This document shows, one piece after another, positions 9,973-11,816 of a stretch of DNA of 11,816 nucleotides (the first letter of the stretch is position 1; each line of letters opens with the position of its first letter). Under the pieces are notes generated by a model. That model was not told where the DNA came from. It made no database searches and was given only the letters and a program-made list of their open reading frames with translations. The stretch spans positions 1-11,816 of the forward strand of contig LSSN01002324.1 of NCBI GenBank assembly GCA_001970855.1, given 5' to 3'. The DNA is from Smittium culicis. Its lineage: Eukaryota > Kickxellomycota > Harpellomycetes > Harpellales > Legeriomycetaceae. The translations under genes and the position numbers were made by a program.

Positions 9973-11592
9973 CTAAGACATCGTTTGTTCGAAAAGATAC
10001 AGTAAATAGCATGATTTCCGAGACCTTGTTTTCTGAGGAAACGTCGAAATACTCCAAGCTATCAAAAACCAATGCTTGTTTTCGGAGAGCGGTGATTTTC
10101 TGCTTTTCAGGTCTTTAAACACAGTCTTTGATTGCAGTAGTAACGGCTGGGACACAGACAGGGACATCAGATACGGGATCAAAGTCGCGAATTTCCACAT
10201 TGGTGTCACTAATGTCATCGCGACTCGCTATTTGTGGATTTTCTGAATGGTCTAATATATCAGATTCCACATAGGGCATGGATATGGGTTTCTGAACTTT
10301 GTACGTTTGAATGCTGATACATTCTATCCTAGTTTCACTTTTTCGAAAAACTTGTTTTAGTAATACTCGACCTTCTTCATCAATCGAGAAGAAAGAAGAC
10401 CCACGCCGTGTAAACCATTAATATTTTCCAATGTATTGAATGCCTCTTGGCTAAGAGAATATTAGATATGAGTAGCCATTCTGCTCAGAGCATCTTCTGT
10501 ATTCAGTAAAAAAGATACGTTTGTTACTTGAAAGCGATTATTGGTATGTAGAAAGTGTGAAAAAGTCTCTTATGATATATCCAGTAGTTTGGGTGAGATT
10601 GATCCGCAGAATTTCTTCACCAATATTAGTGAGGTTGTGCTGAATGAGTATTAAAACATAGATAGATCGACCATGCTCTTGATATTAAATGGATACAGTA
10701 CTGTATGAAGCTTCTTCGATTTGATATTTATTCTTTCTTGTAAAGGTGCCGATGATCCCGAGTATGTGTGTGGAATCACCAAGAGACGACAGAGCATAAG
10801 ATGAGTAGGCAGAATAGCTACAGAAATTGACTGATATTTCCATATAAAGCTCGCGAGACATCATAACTTCGTCTGATCAGCATTAAGTAGTTTGCTGGCT
10901 TCGATTCGAAGGTCTCGGATTTTGGTAGATGGAACCTTCAGAGACATATCTCTGATGTTGATAGATATACCAAGACATGTGATATACTGGAATGGGTTTG
11001 TAGAAGATTTATCTTCTTTTATCTTGAATCCAAGCCCCCAATGCTTCGAGTATACTTACCATGTGATTTTAGCATACATCTCTTTGGATTTTCTCATGAA
11101 TAGGAGGTCTTTCAGGTACGAAGATACTCGCATCCCTTACGATCTGAAAAATTTCAAAATTGATCGTAGTGTTTTAGTGAAAAAAAAACAGTCTCAGTGA
11201 TATCAGAATAACCGGAACCGAAACTGGAAAATGCGTTTATTAAAATAAAAGCGTAGATAATTCAGACGCTTCTTGAATAACAGGATATGCATGGATTCAC
11301 TCTAGGGGTCTGAGAACGTCCGATAGCCTTTTATGCGGTCCAAGACGCAGATGGAGAATATTGTAGGCATATTTAATTTTCACTCTGAAACTTGGATTTT
11401 GAGCTATCGTAGGTCTAAAACAGACCGGAGACTCCCAATCTACTTTTGAATATCAAATATTTGTATTTAGATCACTTAAAGCCGCGTTTGAATCTGCTCA
11501 ATATTGTTGATTGCTTAGAAAGAGGCAAATATTTCTTCAAGTTATTTTTGGCCATGTCGATTTGAGCATAGCGAGTCTTCTATCTACTGGGT
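9973..11592 (-). pseudogene. Reverse transcriptase / RNase H pseudogene of the DIRS-like element
   Basis: This was the polymerase that copied element RNA into DNA. Reading right to left: the pre-RT motif RLAMLKSTWPKIT (about 11539-11578); LRSVLDLR (about 11407-11430), matching the family's LRPVLDLR; motif A around 11284-11310 with its aspartate kept at 11308-11310; LRFYFNKRIFQF, then a PFG-like FGSG in a shifted frame near 11220; FTKTLR at 11164-11181; the catalytic YLDD motif at 11101-11118, here YLKD; LGFKIKEDKSS, then LGISI, and AILPTHLMLCRLL (10780-10818). The RNase H end keeps DALSRM (10477-10494). It is followed by the conserved tail: VGLLSSRLMKK (10372-10404), NPYPCPMWNLIY (10255-10290) and TLVTPMWK (from 10215). 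Stops include 11137-11139, 11056-11058, 10861-10863, 10651-10653 and 9973-9975. An A9 run at 11180-11188 coincides with a frame change. The first half of RNase H seems to be missing. Confidence 0.87.
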
Positions 11593-11816
11593 AACTGTTT
11601 TGGGTCTCTACTGTCACCCTATGCTGCATCAGCAGCCTCTTGCACGAAAATTCGACAGGTGGTATGAGGTCTTGTATTCGACTTCGGCGGCGATTGTAGC
11701 TGTGGTTCTCGGCTCCATATCAGTGTTACTTTTGTGAATGTCCTTTGAGTCTGTGATTTGCTGGGAATTTTGAAAATTCCAGACTCGCTGTTTCTTCGAT
11801 ACAGATTCTTTGAAAT
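11593..11816 (-). pseudogene. Gag C-terminus or Gag-RT linker remnant, cut by window edge
   Basis: This stretch precedes the first recognisable reverse transcriptase motif. The minus-strand frame beginning at the right edge stays open for 69 codons, until a TAG near 11607, and is rich in Ser, Arg, Gln and Pro. A second frame contains an Asn-Phe-Arg-Ala-Arg-Gly stretch like the Arg/Gly-rich linkers found just before the reverse transcriptase in many DIRS polyproteins. A third frame joins directly to the RT start. I cannot say which frame was ancestral at each point, so frameshifts are likely. A near-palindrome, GGAATTTT-G-AAAATTCC, sits at 11764-11780. Its assignment as linker or Gag rests on position only; no Gag motif such as a zinc knuckle is visible. 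Confidence 0.4.

Larger units (their letters stand above)
8741..11816 (-). mobile_element. Decayed DIRS-like tyrosine-recombinase retrotransposon, truncated by the right window edge
   Basis: On the minus strand the order is linker, reverse transcriptase, RNase H with its conserved C-terminal tail, tyrosine recombinase, then a noncoding end with an inverted repeat. That order, and a tyrosine recombinase in place of a DDE integrase, defines the DIRS/Ngaro/PAT group of retroelements. The copy is inactive: many TAA/TAG stops interrupt an otherwise continuous frame and there are local frameshifts. The left boundary at 8741 is inferred from the outer arm of the inverted repeat; it could lie anywhere between about 8700 and 9064. 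The 5' end, with Gag and the left terminal repeat, lies beyond 11816. G+C is clearly higher than in the flanking DNA, consistent with a later arrival than the surrounding sequence. The class is well supported; the exact subfamily is not. Confidence 0.88.

Noticed and set aside
10892..11200. 102-codon open frame on the plus strand
   Set aside because: It is antisense to well-matched reverse transcriptase sequence, including the YLKD motif; shadow of the minus-strand pseudogene.
9065..11592. Ciliate-type code (TAA/TAG as Gln), which would make most of the pol frame open
   Set aside because: Some stops sit where relatives have Glu, Arg or Ser. A TGA also occurs (10861-10863), frameshifts are present and a catalytic Asp is lost, so ordinary pseudogene decay explains it better.
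1..11816. CRISPR array, tRNA, rRNA, bacterial operon or phage genes
   Set aside because: No regularly spaced repeats, no cloverleaf or rRNA-like conserved blocks, and no dense coding on either strand.

Overview
The window is most likely a non-coding stretch of an AT-rich eukaryotic nuclear genome. The first ~8.7 kb is extremely AT-rich (lines I counted by hand gave about 13-20% G+C), full of homopolymers, and holds no convincing gene. From about 9.07 kb to the right edge, composition changes (lines I counted: 23-53% G+C). This part holds one long decayed element read on the minus strand: a DIRS-type, tyrosine-recombinase retrotransposon. An early-diverging fungus with AT-rich intergenic DNA is my best guess for the host; this is inference from composition and element type. 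Nothing looks bacterial: no operons, no ribosome-binding sites, no densely packed ORFs.

Layout, left to right: 1-8740 is gene-poor AT-rich DNA with poly(A)/(T) runs, an (AT)11 tract, short tandem repeats, a few hairpins or palindromes, and three small patches (about 869-1027, 5733-5924, 7177-7302) where a short open frame coincides with less AT-rich sequence. 8741-9064 is the presumed 3' noncoding end of the element, framed by a 55-bp imperfect inverted repeat. 9065-9972 (minus) is a tyrosine recombinase pseudogene. 9973-11592 (minus) is a reverse transcriptase / RNase H pseudogene. 11593-11816 (minus) is a linker or Gag tail cut by the window edge.

The element would have been read right to left: (Gag) - reverse transcriptase - RNase H and tail - tyrosine recombinase - terminal noncoding repeat. 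In this family reverse transcriptase and RNase H make cDNA and the tyrosine recombinase inserts a circular intermediate without making target-site duplications. This copy is dead. It has at least a dozen in-frame stops, several frameshifts, a lost aspartate in the reverse transcriptase catalytic motif, and an apparently shortened RNase H. Most of the chain still falls in one reading frame, from motif A of the reverse transcriptase into the recombinase, so the ancestor probably encoded them as one polyprotein with no methyltransferase domain between them. The inverted repeat just past the recombinase stop fits the internal-complementary-region / right-terminus arrangement known for DIRS elements.
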